From positions 25,962,340 to 26,026,339 of the forward strand of contig NC_049979.1 in the NCBI RefSeq assembly GCF_000003815.2: a stretch of 64,000 bases of DNA. The letters run 5' to 3'. The translations under genes and the position numbers were made by a program. The notes under the pieces were generated by a model. The model saw nothing but the letters and a program-made list of their open reading frames with translations. It ran no database searches and was not told the origin of the DNA. This stretch comes from Branchiostoma floridae. Taxonomy: Eukaryota > Chordata > Leptocardii > Amphioxiformes > Branchiostomatidae. Below are positions 49,001 through 56,600 of this stretch, piece after piece. Position 1 is the first letter of the stretch, and the number at the start of each line of letters is the position of its first letter.

Positions 49001-52000
49001 TTACCTGCACCACTATGAATTTAGGAAGTGTTCAGAAACCATTGATATTTTTTTGTTTTATACTCTATAGGTGGTAACAGTCAATGCAGCTGATAACAAT
49101 CCATATACATTTATGTATAAAACCCAGCACATGGACCAGTGTAGGTTAGGTGTAGGTAGACATCAGAAATACATGCACAGTTCCAATTTTACCTACACTA
49201 ACCTGCATATGCAGGTGGTAGTTCGAGCCCTGATTATGATTTTGCAGTAGAGAGATTACTATAAAATCAGTGAGAAAACAACCACTACAACTTTTAAAAA
49301 TTCACAGTATGGTAAGAATTGATTTCAGCACCAAGGACAGTGACTGATACCAAGACCTGCAGCAACAACAACAATTTTTGAAAAACCAAGAACAAGAAGA
49401 AGCTAGGGGGCCCAAACTTATACTACTTCTTCCTTACTGTGGTAAAAATGTACGTCACCAAAAAATGTAAACCCCAGCATGCTGCAGTACCAACACCATC
49501 CACTAAGAGGCCCAAAATCCAACTTCAGCACCGCGTCAACATTACCTACCAAAGTGCCAAATATTGTTGAAATTGATCCAATGTTTTAAGATCTTCTGCT
49601 TGACATGCATGATGCTTGCTTGAGTGTCTAGAGTAAAAACAGTACCTCCACATTTCATGGAGGTAAAAAGACCTATCCGTACACAAAATATTTAGCACAA
49701 CCTTCCCTCAACCGAGACGGTGGCCGATACCGACTGCCAAGCACCTTTGACCCTTTGCTGACACCACACTTTTGTTCCGTTCCTGGATGTGTGACTTAGG
49801 CTTTGGGTCATTTCAACTTGATAAGGATCAGAGGACTGATCAAAAGCTTGTTGGTAAGCGTTTTACAGATATAAGGTACGGATATAAGGTCTTAAATTGT
49901 AATATACTGTAAATGCATTTAATTTCGTGGGGATTTAATTTCGCGGTAGCGGGAAAAAGGACTTTTTGTGGTGGTTATAAGTTAGCGGTAGCACCATGGA
50001 AAAAATGTTCTCATGGTTTTAATTTCGCGGTGAAGCTGCCACCGCAAAAACCACGAACATTAAACAACTGCAAAAGTTTCTGCATTTACAGTCAAAACAA
50101 ACCAACCTTGTCTCCGAGCCCGAGCTGTTTCTCCTTGTTTGTGAGAGAGTACATGGGTCCTGACACGGCCGTCCACAGTGTTTCAATGCCTGATGGATCT
50201 GCCGTGTAGGCTGCACTGGACCACACTGCAGCCTTAAACTTCTCCTGTATCAACATACAAGTATGATCATGTGCAGGTATACCACTTAAATATTGTAGAT
50301 TAACATACTGAATATGCTTCAAAACCATTCCAAGTATGGCAACACATGAAGCGTAGCACTAACTTATGCCCATGATGTTATAGTGTACATGGCAGCTATT
50401 TAGAACCTGGTACTGTGAGAATCAAAGAGTGAAAAATCATTGTAAAGTATACTCATGTTTTCATGTATAAATGCAATGCCAAGTTGTGATGCCAGGTCCC
50501 AACTTTACTATACGATGTCAAAGGTGGAAATAAACTTGACGATCTAGTCACAGGAATCAAGAATTGGTGTTGTGACTGGTGCGATTTCATATCGTCAGAT
50601 TGTATATTTACAAAATGTTCAATGCAGAACACTGCTGAATGTAATCAAGAAATGTTGAGTTTTGGTGACACACTTTTAAAATGTGTCGGTTAGGGTGCGG
50701 TCACATACATTGTGCGATTGTCATACAATTTTGATGCCATAGGATTCTTAAGCATGCTGAGACAGAACCAACCACTGCCAACAATAATTTTGTGTACTAC
50801 AGTAAGACAGCTGAACTTTGCAAGACACATGCAATGCTGTCCCCCCAAAATGGTAAAAGTTAGCAACTTTATGAAGATTGCACGACGTATGTGACATACC
50901 ATACCTAGAGTGTAGACTGAACTTGACCTACCACTGGTAACCCAGGGATGAACTTGGTGTCCCCAAATGACTTGTAGTTGCCCATGTTGGAGTAGAAACC
51001 AGCTGCGTACACCATCAAGGCCTAAAAGGAAAAAAGGGTTAAAAATGCAAAGATATTTTTTGGTAACAACATCATGCTTCCCCTTACCCACTCAACCCAA
51101 GCAGAAATGGTTGTTGTTCAAGAGGATGATGGTTCCTAAGTGTTTTTGGGTAGTATTCGGTGATGCCATGATCCCCCTACTAGTACTAGTATACCCACAG
51201 ATCCTACAGATCTCAAATTCAGTACCTTATTAACAATTTTGGATGCAGAAAAAACTGTTGAACTAACTTGGTGGAACATAGTGGTATGTAACTTCATAGA
51301 GGACCTCATCACTCATGAATATTAATAAGCTTGTCGTATTCAGAATACAAAGGCATCTTTCTGATTGGCTGACAGCTGATCAGTAGAGATGCCCACATTA
51401 GTGAAAATGGGAGGTGAGACCTTGAGGCGAGCAGAGTCAAACTGAGCGGAGTTCCAGGATGCGGGTTCAAATCTATATCTGTATCTATGTAGCTGGCATA
51501 ACCACTGTTGGGCTAACAGTAACACACAAGCTTCGCAGGCACGTGGCGTGGTAGCAGCTGGTTATATTACGCTGAACGACCCGCTACACGTAAGTTTTGC
51601 ACATCTATCTGCAAGTGTCCCTACTGTACTTGGTGATAACACTCTACAATAGTTCTGGGAAAGTACAAAATCTGCATAGGAGAAGGGGCCGTATACCGAC
51701 CTGGAATTCCTCCTCAGAAGGTCCATCAGGTGCAGATGTTGCGGCCTGTTGCAGGTCTTTGGGAGACTGAGTCTGAAACATCTTCTGTAGCAGCACAAAG
51801 ATTCCTGGCGACTCCGGAGACGTCTGGAGCAAGACTATCAGCCCGCCATACCAGGATGCCTGTGTGAGAAAGACACCATCAACAAATGACCCAATTGACC
51901 CCAGCAAAATCCTACCTGGTTACCCGACTGACCTTAGCCTTTTTTGTGGTCTCAATGATAGCGCTGACAAGGGACACACAATTTTTTGCTTGAGCCCGGT

Positions 52001-52558
52001 TTCTTCGATGGATGGTTCAATGGCCCGTTCGTTAGTGTCCTTGGGCACCGCCATATTGTCTCAAGCTTAAGGGAGTGTTGCATTTTGTCACAATGGAGCA
52101 TTGCATGATGGCAAGAGGCAAATTTGACGTATTAACGACTGACTGCCTTCAGTACATTCTGATAATAAGAAAAACCTTGGAAAAATGCCATGTTTTTTAA
52201 AGTCTTGTTTTATCTGATGAGTTATGAAAATAATGCAGAATCGTTTTCTAAAATGCTCTGATTTCGTTACCTTGTACAATCTCAATCTTGTACAATGTAG
52301 AATCCCCACCTACCGGCCCTAATTATTTCAGGTCGTCTAACATCATTGCTGAAGCACAACATTATTTTTTCCAAGCCATATGTTACAGAAAGGTCTAACA
52401 GTAAAACAGGTGTGGGAGGGGGGCGGAAACACACGTGCCTGCGACAGGTAGTGAGCGTACTGCTTCTCTCGGTCAGTCAGCAGGCCGAACGCCGCCTTAC
52501 AGTCCAGCAGTGCGACGGGCGAGTCCGTGGGCAGGACGTACTGGGACTGGTCAGACAT
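33910..52558 (-). CDS. DPP3: Dipeptidyl peptidase 3 (17 coding exons, complete)
   Basis: DPP3 is a cytosolic zinc metallopeptidase (family M49) that releases dipeptides from the N-terminus of short peptides. Coding exons from 5' to 3' are 52558-52439, 51859-51701, 51021-50932, 50244-50107, 48225-48151, 47825-47747, 47222-47089, 46345-46215, 45413-45243, 42928-42846, 41719-41583, 41140-41006, 40052-39936, 38704-38576, 37733-37554, 36268-36106 and 34049-33910. Together they encode 726 residues (human 737), colinear throughout. By my count the M49 motif HELLGH is residues 450-455, EECRAE is 507-512 and the conserved active-site histidine is 568, the same numbers as in human DPP3. The ETGE motif known to bind KEAP1 in human is at 480-483. 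All introns are GT-AG except the first, which fits best as GC-AG. Introns are loaded with MITEs. The 5' end faces VPS54. Confidence 0.98.
34617..34982. mobile_element. MITE, CAGGGCTCGAAAT ends with GGTGCACC-rich interior
   Basis: Starts CAGGGCTCGAAATTC and ends AGTATTTCGAGCCCTG. Many GGGTGCACC words in both orientations near the ends. Flanks share GCCTATAA if the final G is counted in the duplication. Located in DPP3 intron 16. Confidence 0.85.
35014..35034. repeat. (CTAT)n microsatellite
   Basis: Short run of TCTA units. Confidence 0.9.
35745..35943. mobile_element. TA-flanked MITE, CTGTAAATGCAG / TTCGCGG family
   Basis: Starts CTGTAAATGCAGAAAC and ends AAATGCTTTTACAG, with TA on the left side. 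Interior words CGGTGGCCGCTTCACCGCAA and CCACGAACTTAAAATCACTG match the copies at 46836 and 48349. Confidence 0.85.
36106..36268 (-). CDS. DPP3: DPP3 exon 16
   Basis: Encodes [37 protein letters not shown] and VQVNTTVK, colinear with human. Ends in phase 1 (AAG G|GTAGGT). Confidence 0.95.
36308..36665. mobile_element. hAT-like MITE, CAGGGCTCTAGCCAGC family, copy 1
   Basis: The element 36316-36657 starts CAGGGCTCTAGCCAGC and ends GCTGGCTAGAGCCCTG, with the perfect 8-bp duplication GTGTATAG at both sides. It is the inverted relative of 41777-42117. It lies 47 bases upstream of DPP3 exon 16. Confidence 0.92.
36666..36745. mobile_element. Fragment of TA-flanked TTCGCGG MITE
   Basis: TGTAAATGTAGAAATGTTCG and AAACTCAAAACTACC match the left part of the family; the rest is absent. 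Confidence 0.6.
37296..37417. repeat. Foldback element with AAATTAAGGAACGGGTTC arms
   Basis: Ends AAATTAAGGAACGGGTTC and GAACCTATTCCTTAATTT are near-perfect inverses, and pairing extends inward (GTGCTC..., GTTCCAACAAC / GTTGTCGTTGAAC) to a central perfect hairpin CCCTCCGC-CTGCTT-GCGGGAGGG. GC content is far above its surroundings. It lies in DPP3 intron 15. Confidence 0.8.
37554..37733 (-). CDS. DPP3: DPP3 exon 15
   Basis: Encodes [20 protein letters not shown], including the conserved catalytic-domain histidine (residue 568), and [14 protein letters not shown]. Sixty codons, phase 0. Confidence 0.96.
37740..37985 (+). mobile_element. Penelope-like element fragment (C-terminal endonuclease region)
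   Basis: Plus-strand frame contains [20 protein letters not shown] and AHPPTLD, which matches the intact-looking relative at 39456-39812 ([20 protein letters not shown]). A tail related to the one after that element follows (GATTGACCGAAAATTT ... GGGGTAAG). Heavily decayed and inserted next to DPP3 exon 15. Confidence 0.75.
37986..38575. other. DPP3 intron 14, no feature recognised
   Basis: Unique-looking AT-rich sequence. Confidence 0.4.
38576..38704 (-). CDS. DPP3: DPP3 exon 14
   Basis: Encodes [20 protein letters not shown] and [16 protein letters not shown], almost identical to human in the helix around [10 protein letters not shown]. Forty-three codons. Confidence 0.96.
39280..39440. 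repeat. Inverted-repeat segment bordering the Penelope-like element
   Basis: TATGGATAAACTAACCGACA ... CTTACCCCAAATTTT is inverted at 39375-39438 (AAAATTTGGGGTAAGAACC ... AGTTTAGTTTATCCATA). Between the arms, GAGTCGGCCGAAAATTTGGG resembles the tail after the Penelope ORF, so this is probably the element's upstream terminal repeat or a neighbouring inverted copy. Confidence 0.6.
39441..39880 (+). mobile_element. Penelope-like retroelement 3' part with GIY-YIG endonuclease
   Basis: A frame ending at 39812 encodes [19 protein letters not shown], then [40 protein letters not shown] and [11 protein letters not shown]. This is the GIY-YIG endonuclease domain found at the C-terminus of Penelope-like elements. 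The reverse transcriptase part is absent. The non-coding tail has CTGAAGA and GAAA separated by a stem-loop, discussed as a hammerhead-like motif. It sits in DPP3 intron 13, antisense to DPP3. Confidence 0.88.
39936..40052 (-). CDS. DPP3: DPP3 exon 13 (second zinc motif)
   Basis: Encodes [26 protein letters not shown] provides the third zinc ligand (Glu) of the M49 site. Thirty-nine codons, phase 0. Confidence 0.97.
40053..40778. other. DPP3 intron 12, nothing further recognised
   Basis: GCAGGCAAACAGGCACTTGC at 40268 resembles 11950-11970 (GCAGGCAAACAGGCACTTAC), indicating a dispersed repeat. Confidence 0.4.
40779..40988. mobile_element. MITE, CAGGGCTCGAAATA family (TGCAGGTA-rich), copy 3, left-truncated
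   Basis: Only the right part remains: CTGCATTGACTGTTACCACC ... AGAAAAAAGTATTTCGAGCCCTG. It ends 17 bases before DPP3 exon 12. Confidence 0.85.
41006..41140 (-). CDS. DPP3: DPP3 exon 12 (HELLGH zinc site and ETGE motif)
   Basis: Encodes [20 protein letters not shown], with the two zinc-binding histidines and catalytic Glu of the M49 motif, and ends [13 protein letters not shown] lies at 41009-41020. Forty-five codons. Confidence 0.98.
41222..41242. repeat. (GT)n microsatellite
   Basis: Short GT run in DPP3 intron 11. Confidence 0.9.
41583..41719 (-). CDS. DPP3: DPP3 exon 11
   Basis: Encodes [37 protein letters not shown] and EMFMKYK, colinear with human. Starts with two bases completing a Tyr codon. 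Confidence 0.95.
41769..42125. mobile_element. hAT-like MITE, CAGGGCTCTAGCCAGC family, copy 2
   Basis: The element 41777-42117 has ends CAGGGCTCTAGCCAGCGTCC and GCTGGCTAGAGCCCTG and the perfect 8-bp duplication TCCTACTA on both sides. It is about the same length (341 bp) as the copy at 36316-36657 and inverted relative to it. Confidence 0.93.
42248..42580. mobile_element. MITE, CAGGGCT ends, degraded (GGTGCACA-rich)
   Basis: Starts CAGGGCTAAAAATTAC and ends ACCTAGTTTTTCAAGCCCAG. GGTGCACAGCTCCAATTTTGGGTG near the right end links it to the element at 34617-34982. Confidence 0.65.
42846..42928 (-). CDS. DPP3: DPP3 exon 10
   Basis: Encodes [20 protein letters not shown] and AGINIPN, colinear with human (FLTPDFTSLDVLTFAGSGIP). 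Confidence 0.96.
42929..43990. repeat. Interrupted copy of a repeat also present at 48715-49520
   Basis: Segments 42929-43150 and 43830-43990 match 48725-48910 and 49261-49420 in the same order (GATATGTAAAGG.GGTGAAGAC, AATTCAAGACAAGGTTGATG, CACTACAACTTTTCAAAATT, GCCAAGGACAGTGACTGATA). The middle here is unrelated to the MITE that interrupts the other copy. Confidence 0.7.
43991..45242. other. DPP3 intron 9: repeat fragments, no gene
   Basis: Includes GGGCAAGT words near 44945-45005 and an end fragment AAGCTGGCTACAACCCTG at 45105-45123 from the CAGGGTTGTAGCCAGC MITE family. No exon recognised. Confidence 0.5.
45243..45413 (-). CDS. DPP3: DPP3 exon 9
   Basis: Encodes [37 protein letters not shown] and [10 protein letters not shown]. 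The ESYRDP segment contains the conserved tyrosine thought to contact substrate in human DPP3. Confidence 0.97.
45414..46214. other. DPP3 intron 8, nothing recognised
   Basis: AT-rich unique-looking sequence. Confidence 0.4.
46215..46345 (-). CDS. DPP3: DPP3 exon 8
   Basis: Encodes [20 protein letters not shown] and [19 protein letters not shown], colinear with human. Ends with two bases of a Ser codon. Confidence 0.95.
46836..47043. mobile_element. TA-flanked MITE, CTGTAAATGCAG / TTCGCGG family
   Basis: Near full copy: CTGTAAATGCAGAAATGTTC ... AACTTAAATACATTTACAG with TA on both sides. Interior has repeated CACCGCGAA / TTCGCGGTG words. Confidence 0.92.
47089..47222 (-). CDS. DPP3: DPP3 exon 7
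   Basis: Encodes [20 protein letters not shown] and [19 protein letters not shown], matching human FQVTRGDYAPILQKVVEQL. Confidence 0.95.
47281..47612. mobile_element. MITE, CAGGGCTCGAAATA family (TGCAGGTA-rich), copy 4
   Basis: Near full copy with ends CAGGGCTCGAAATACC and GGATTTCGAGCCCTG. TATGCAGGTTAGTGCAGG and inverse words fill both arms. No clear 8-bp duplication. Confidence 0.88.
47747..47825 (-). CDS. DPP3: DPP3 exon 6
   Basis: Encodes [20 protein letters not shown] and ASSATS, colinear with human SAYNTRLFK...YEVRLAS. Confidence 0.95.
48151..48225 (-). CDS. DPP3: DPP3 exon 5
   Basis: Encodes [20 protein letters not shown] and FLDEK, matching human ITTYFSGNCTMEDAKLAQDF. Twenty-five codons. 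Confidence 0.95.
48349..48556. mobile_element. TA-flanked MITE, CTGTAAATTCAG / TTCGCGG family
   Basis: Near full copy, 208 bp like the one at 46836-47043 and very similar to it. TA flanks both ends. Confidence 0.92.
48715..49520. repeat. Repeat related to 42929-43990, interrupted by a MITE
   Basis: See the entry at 42929. The MITE at 48917-49232 splits this copy between AAGGAACATTTGGAGTACTAT and the AAAACAACCACTACAACTTT half. Confidence 0.7.
48917..49232. mobile_element. MITE, CAGGGCTCRAAATA family (TGCAGGTA-rich), copy 5
   Basis: Ends CAGGGCTCAAAATAC and GGTAGTTCGAGCCCTG. It has the family core and is inserted in the larger repeat, so it is the younger insertion. Confidence 0.87.
49690..49870 (+). 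mobile_element. Penelope-like element tail fragment
   Basis: The plus frame reads [20 protein letters not shown], the signature end of Penelope GIY-YIG domains, followed by a short non-coding tail with an ATCAGAGGACTGAT palindrome. Third copy of the family in the DPP3 gene. Confidence 0.75.
49907..50091. mobile_element. TA-flanked MITE, CTGTAAATGCA / TTCGCGG family
   Basis: Starts CTGTAAATGCATTTAATTTC and ends AGTTTCTGCATTTACAG. It ends 15 bases from DPP3 exon 4, so it makes up the first part of intron 4 after the donor. Confidence 0.88.
50107..50244 (-). CDS. DPP3: DPP3 exon 4
   Basis: Encodes [39 protein letters not shown] and QLGLGDK. It is less conserved than its neighbours, as in human. 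Confidence 0.93.
50245..50931. other. DPP3 intron 3, nothing recognised
   Basis: No repeat or exon identified. Confidence 0.4.
50932..51021 (-). CDS. DPP3: DPP3 exon 3
   Basis: Encodes [20 protein letters not shown] and [10 protein letters not shown], nearly identical to human. Thirty codons. Confidence 0.96.
51701..51859 (-). CDS. DPP3: DPP3 exon 2
   Basis: Encodes [20 protein letters not shown] and [16 protein letters not shown], ending SEEEFQ. It must follow YLSQ of exon 1 directly to keep the human spacing (SRAAWYGG). Confidence 0.96.
52439..52558 (-). CDS. DPP3: DPP3 exon 1 with start codon
   Basis: ATG at 52558-52556. Encodes [20 protein letters not shown] and [20 protein letters not shown], matching human MADTQYILPN...LLSPTERLYAYHLSR. 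The best-fitting donor is CAG|GCACGT (non-canonical GC). Confidence 0.93.
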
Positions 52559-53353
52559 GACTGGTCAGCTGTGGTCAACGTTTCAGCCTCTGGTCAAGAA
52601 AAAACTGGAGTGACTCTTGGGAAAATGTGCACAAAGGTAGAATGCGGAAGTAAAGTGGAGTTAGCTGTCCACAGTGACCACAATAGTGCCTGTTTTCTTT
52701 AAATGTTATTATTGTGTTTTTTTAAATACAATGTTGCAAATTCGAGTCATCCCTATTTAATGAAGTGAAACATTCTTAGATATCAAAAATATATTCCCAC
52801 AAAAATCATAAAAATTAAAGATTGATTTTTTTAATCTCTAAAAACATTTTGTTTGGGAAAAGTGAAGTCCTATGAAATACCTTACCATAGGACCTTTTGA
52901 TGGCACAGCTCTGTTACAAGTTGTTACCGATATAATGTGTCATACGATAGTTTTGTTTACATGTTTATTTGTTACTTTGGCATATCCGTAAATAAAATTT
53001 ATTTGTTTCTGTCAGTGCCACGTCCGCTGTGGAATTGTGGGTAATTTCCAACATGGCTGCCGGTTGAGAAAAAAATCCAAGAGTTCACGAAGAAACCTGG
53101 AAAAGAACCATTTTACTCGTCTTCCAGGAAGAGCGCCGTGAGGATTCCCCAACACATGAAATGGCACGTATCTGCATCGATAAAGGAGGGCGTAACTCGG
53201 TCAGTATAGGCAATATATGACGGAAAAACATTGCGAACATTTCGACCCCAAGTCTTCGATCTACAAGATCAGAGTTCATCTTCAGGAAAAAACAGACTCT
53301 TTGGACGATTTCTGGTTCACAGAATGTGCCGGTGAGAGAGACATTTCATTCCC
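52559..53353. promoter_or_regulatory. Divergent promoter interval between DPP3 and VPS54
   Basis: The two start codons are 796 bases apart on opposite strands, with no other gene between them. A YY1-type word AACATGGCTGCC lies at 53050-53061, next to GGAATTGTGGGTAATTT. No TATA box was recognised in a sensible place. Shared use of this promoter is an inference from spacing. Confidence 0.5.
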
Positions 53354-53618
53354 ATGGAAGCTACGGGAACGCAGAGATTGTCACCCACTGTGTCCAGTCA
53401 GCCGGTGGTGTTACAATGCGCGGTGTGTTCGGACCATGCGACGTTCAAGACTCGGATGGAGTTGGGGAGACACCTGAGAGAGCGTCACTGCGCGAAAGAA
53501 GGCGGGTCCTTCGTCTGTCGGTACGGCGCGAACGGCGTCTGTCCCACACTCCCGCTGGAAGGCGTCAGCGATAAGGACTACGTCGATCATGTGGTCAAGG
53601 AGCATTTATCTAGAGATG
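53354..53618 (+). CDS. VPS54: VPS54 exon 1: zinc-finger-like N-terminus
   Basis: Encodes [40 protein letters not shown] and [14 protein letters not shown]. Patterns are C-x2-C-x14-H-x4-H and C-x7-C-x15-H-x4-H. The ATG at 53354 is the first in this frame with plausible context. Ends in phase 1, which the next exon completes. I recall similar N-termini in insect VPS54 but cannot verify it here. Confidence 0.85.
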
Positions 53619-56600
53619 GTAAACATCTTAGATATCTACTATCTATTAAACATAAAATATCTACTATCTAAACATGTAATTTATCTAGTTTACTAGCACT
53701 ATCTATCATGATATACATTGTATAATTTGAGTAAAATAGGAGTAGAAACAGAAAGAAACAACATGCCGACACCCGGGATCAAACCCGGGCCGGCAGATCA
53801 CAACCCCAGAAGCACAAACCACTATGCTACAAAAGGCTGATCAGCCCATTGGTATGGTTTGGTTTGGTGCTACTTAAACCCTCCACTTGGGTTTTCGGAA
53901 AACCCTGTCCAGTCCAGACAGGGAAATGGGGCGGAAAACCCTGTCCAGTCTGAAAAGAGGGTCTGCATAGGGGTTCCTGGCAATACTTAAAACTATTACT
54001 TCAGACAGCACTAACACTAAATTGATACACATAACTATAGAATCGGCAGCATAATGAGTGACCCAAAGGTGCAATATGCATGCACACAAAGTTAGTTCTG
54101 GTCTGTCAAATGCAAAGTACCCAATTAACACATATCTGGTAGGACATGAGGAGGAGAGAATTACACCCATTGTCCATCAAACAATGGATAGTGAGTGTCT
54201 GTCAATTTCGTGTTGTTAAATAGTGGCAATACATTACAAAGACAGGCTTTGAAAGGTTTTCTTTAAATGATAAGTGTGCAGTACTCATTTTGAGAGCTGG
54301 TCTGTTTAAATCCCAGTTTTATAGAATGACTGCGAAAGATTCCAATATCAACACGACTTTAGTACACAATGTTATAACATTACATATATTTTACAATGCC
54401 CTACAATAAAGCCGAGATGGCATTTTTCAAACCCTAGAGGCTTTAGAGGCAAGTTGTGAGCTATATAGAACTACATGTATGTATCATTTTAAAAATAAAA
54501 TGGTTTATTAGCAAAAGTATGCCGTAAGGCTATTAATAGCATGTTCAGTCTCAAAGACTTAAAGAGTAGAAGTTTTTTATATGATGCACAGAAGTAGCAA
54601 TGATGGATGATTTTTGTTAAGTTATAATTTTTGTATGACATTGTGTCACACTTCAAGTTGATGTTATTTCTGTGCTTAGCCATATTAAAGATAAAAAATG
54701 TTGTTGTATACTAGTACTTAGTAGCTTACAACGTATACCCCCATGCAGACCCTCTTTTCAGACTGGACAGGGTTTTCCGCATTCCGGACTGGACAGGTTT
54801 TTCCGAAAACCCCCCTCCACTAGTACTGTTACCATTTGTTACATTGATAACATCCTCTGGGAACCCCTCTTTAAAGACACCTCACTTGTGAACAGGTCTT
54901 TTCTATAGTAAGCTTTAACTTATTTCTATTAGAGGAGAATTCTGCTCCAGAAGGTAGTGTTATTTTCTGATAGATATCAATAAGCTACCCATTACTACTA
55001 AATACTAGTAGTCCTGTGTGCATCAAAAAGCATTCAGTCGTCTGCTAAACTTGTCAAGTAATCTCAAATTAGATTAATCAGCCTCAGCTTATGGCTGAAT
55101 ACAATGTACCTGACAATATTGATTTAGACATGCAAAACTAATATCGGGTGATAAGAAAACTCGTCTCTGTATGTGTTCCTTGATACATAAATAACTTTAT
55201 TGCACATATCTTATATATGACAGATTGACCTTCTTGGTGTGCTTAATCTGAAAGTACTTACATGCATACAGTAGGTCTGCATGAGTAGTGAGTGTTATCT
55301 TATTTTGATACAAACATACATCATGTAATTAACAACAACTTGAACAAGTATAATCCCACAAAATGTCGGCTGATTGTGTATTCATCGATACATTATCTAT
55401 TGGTAAATTGAAATCCTCTCTGGAGTGGAATGCCTCTCAATACATGTCCAGATCTGATGTGATTCATGCCTTCAAGGTGTGAATCTGCTTACAACTTAAA
55501 TGAATTTACTTGTATCTCTTACCGCAGGTGCAATCAGTACTTTGCAGAGGTCTTCATCCCAAACCTCCCCAAGCCCCTCCCCTTCCGCCTCAGAACCCTC
55601 TGTAGTGACCGACCAACAGAAGTGGACAGTCTACAACTCTCAGGTAGGGTTGGGTTATACATGTACTGGTATGGAACGGTTTTTTCGTATTGGACCAGTC
55701 CAGAAAAAACGGACCTGAAAAAATGTGGTAGACCGGATGTTGGACTTAATGGAAAATGAACAGATCATATTATCAGGTATTCACACGTTTCGGAGCTTAC
55801 CGGTCGAGGAAAATAACGAGCTAAGTAGAGTAGAGTCTATAATCATTTCTACCAAGTCTTACAGTCAATAGTACAGAGGCAGTTAGCCTTGTAGGATTTT
55901 AGAATGCCAGTGGGAGTCGAATACTACACAAAACAGATTTCTTTGCGAAATGGACCATTGTATCGTCCATTCACAAGTTCTCGCATACTGAATCAGGTCC
56001 AGGTTCAGGTCCGGACCTGAACCTGATCCTCTGGACCTGAACCGGATCTGGACCTGAATTTTCTGTACTGGTACCGACCCCAACTCTCAGGTCAACCTGG
56101 CCGCGGTCCTGAATGACCCTCGGAGAAGCAGGAGGGAACATGACTTCTTTACGAAGACGTGGGGAGAAGACTTCATCGAGATCGGACCTGAAGACATTCA
56201 CCCTTCCTTCTACCTTCCCAACATCACCAAGGCTCATTTTGAACACTACCTGAAGAGTGCCAGACATGTGAGTTGTTTCTTTGTTCGTTTGTATTGCATG
56301 CCTGGTAAACTACATTAAACATCAGGTTTGTTAAATTGTAATGAGCAGTGCAAGCTGCATATCTGGACAGATCTATTTGATCCAGTCACACCAGGAAGGA
56401 CCCCTTCTCTTTTTGATAAAGGTGTTTCAATCTTCAAACACAAATTCAGGACCTCATTTAGCATTGTTTTGGCGGGCATCTGTAGTCTAACTGATGCTAG
56501 CTGCTCCTGATCGAAACTTAATGAAATTTGTGTTACTAGTATGTGCCTTTCCCCAGGGCACAGTGTCGGAGCATATTGAGACTCGAACCCTGAGTACTGC

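Noticed and set aside
53217-53329. Alternative VPS54 start exon beginning MTEKHCEHFDPKSS and ending at GCCG|GTGAGA
   Set aside because: It looks protein-like, but its phase (1) does not fit any acceptor before the zinc-finger block, and the resulting intron would be about 70 bases.
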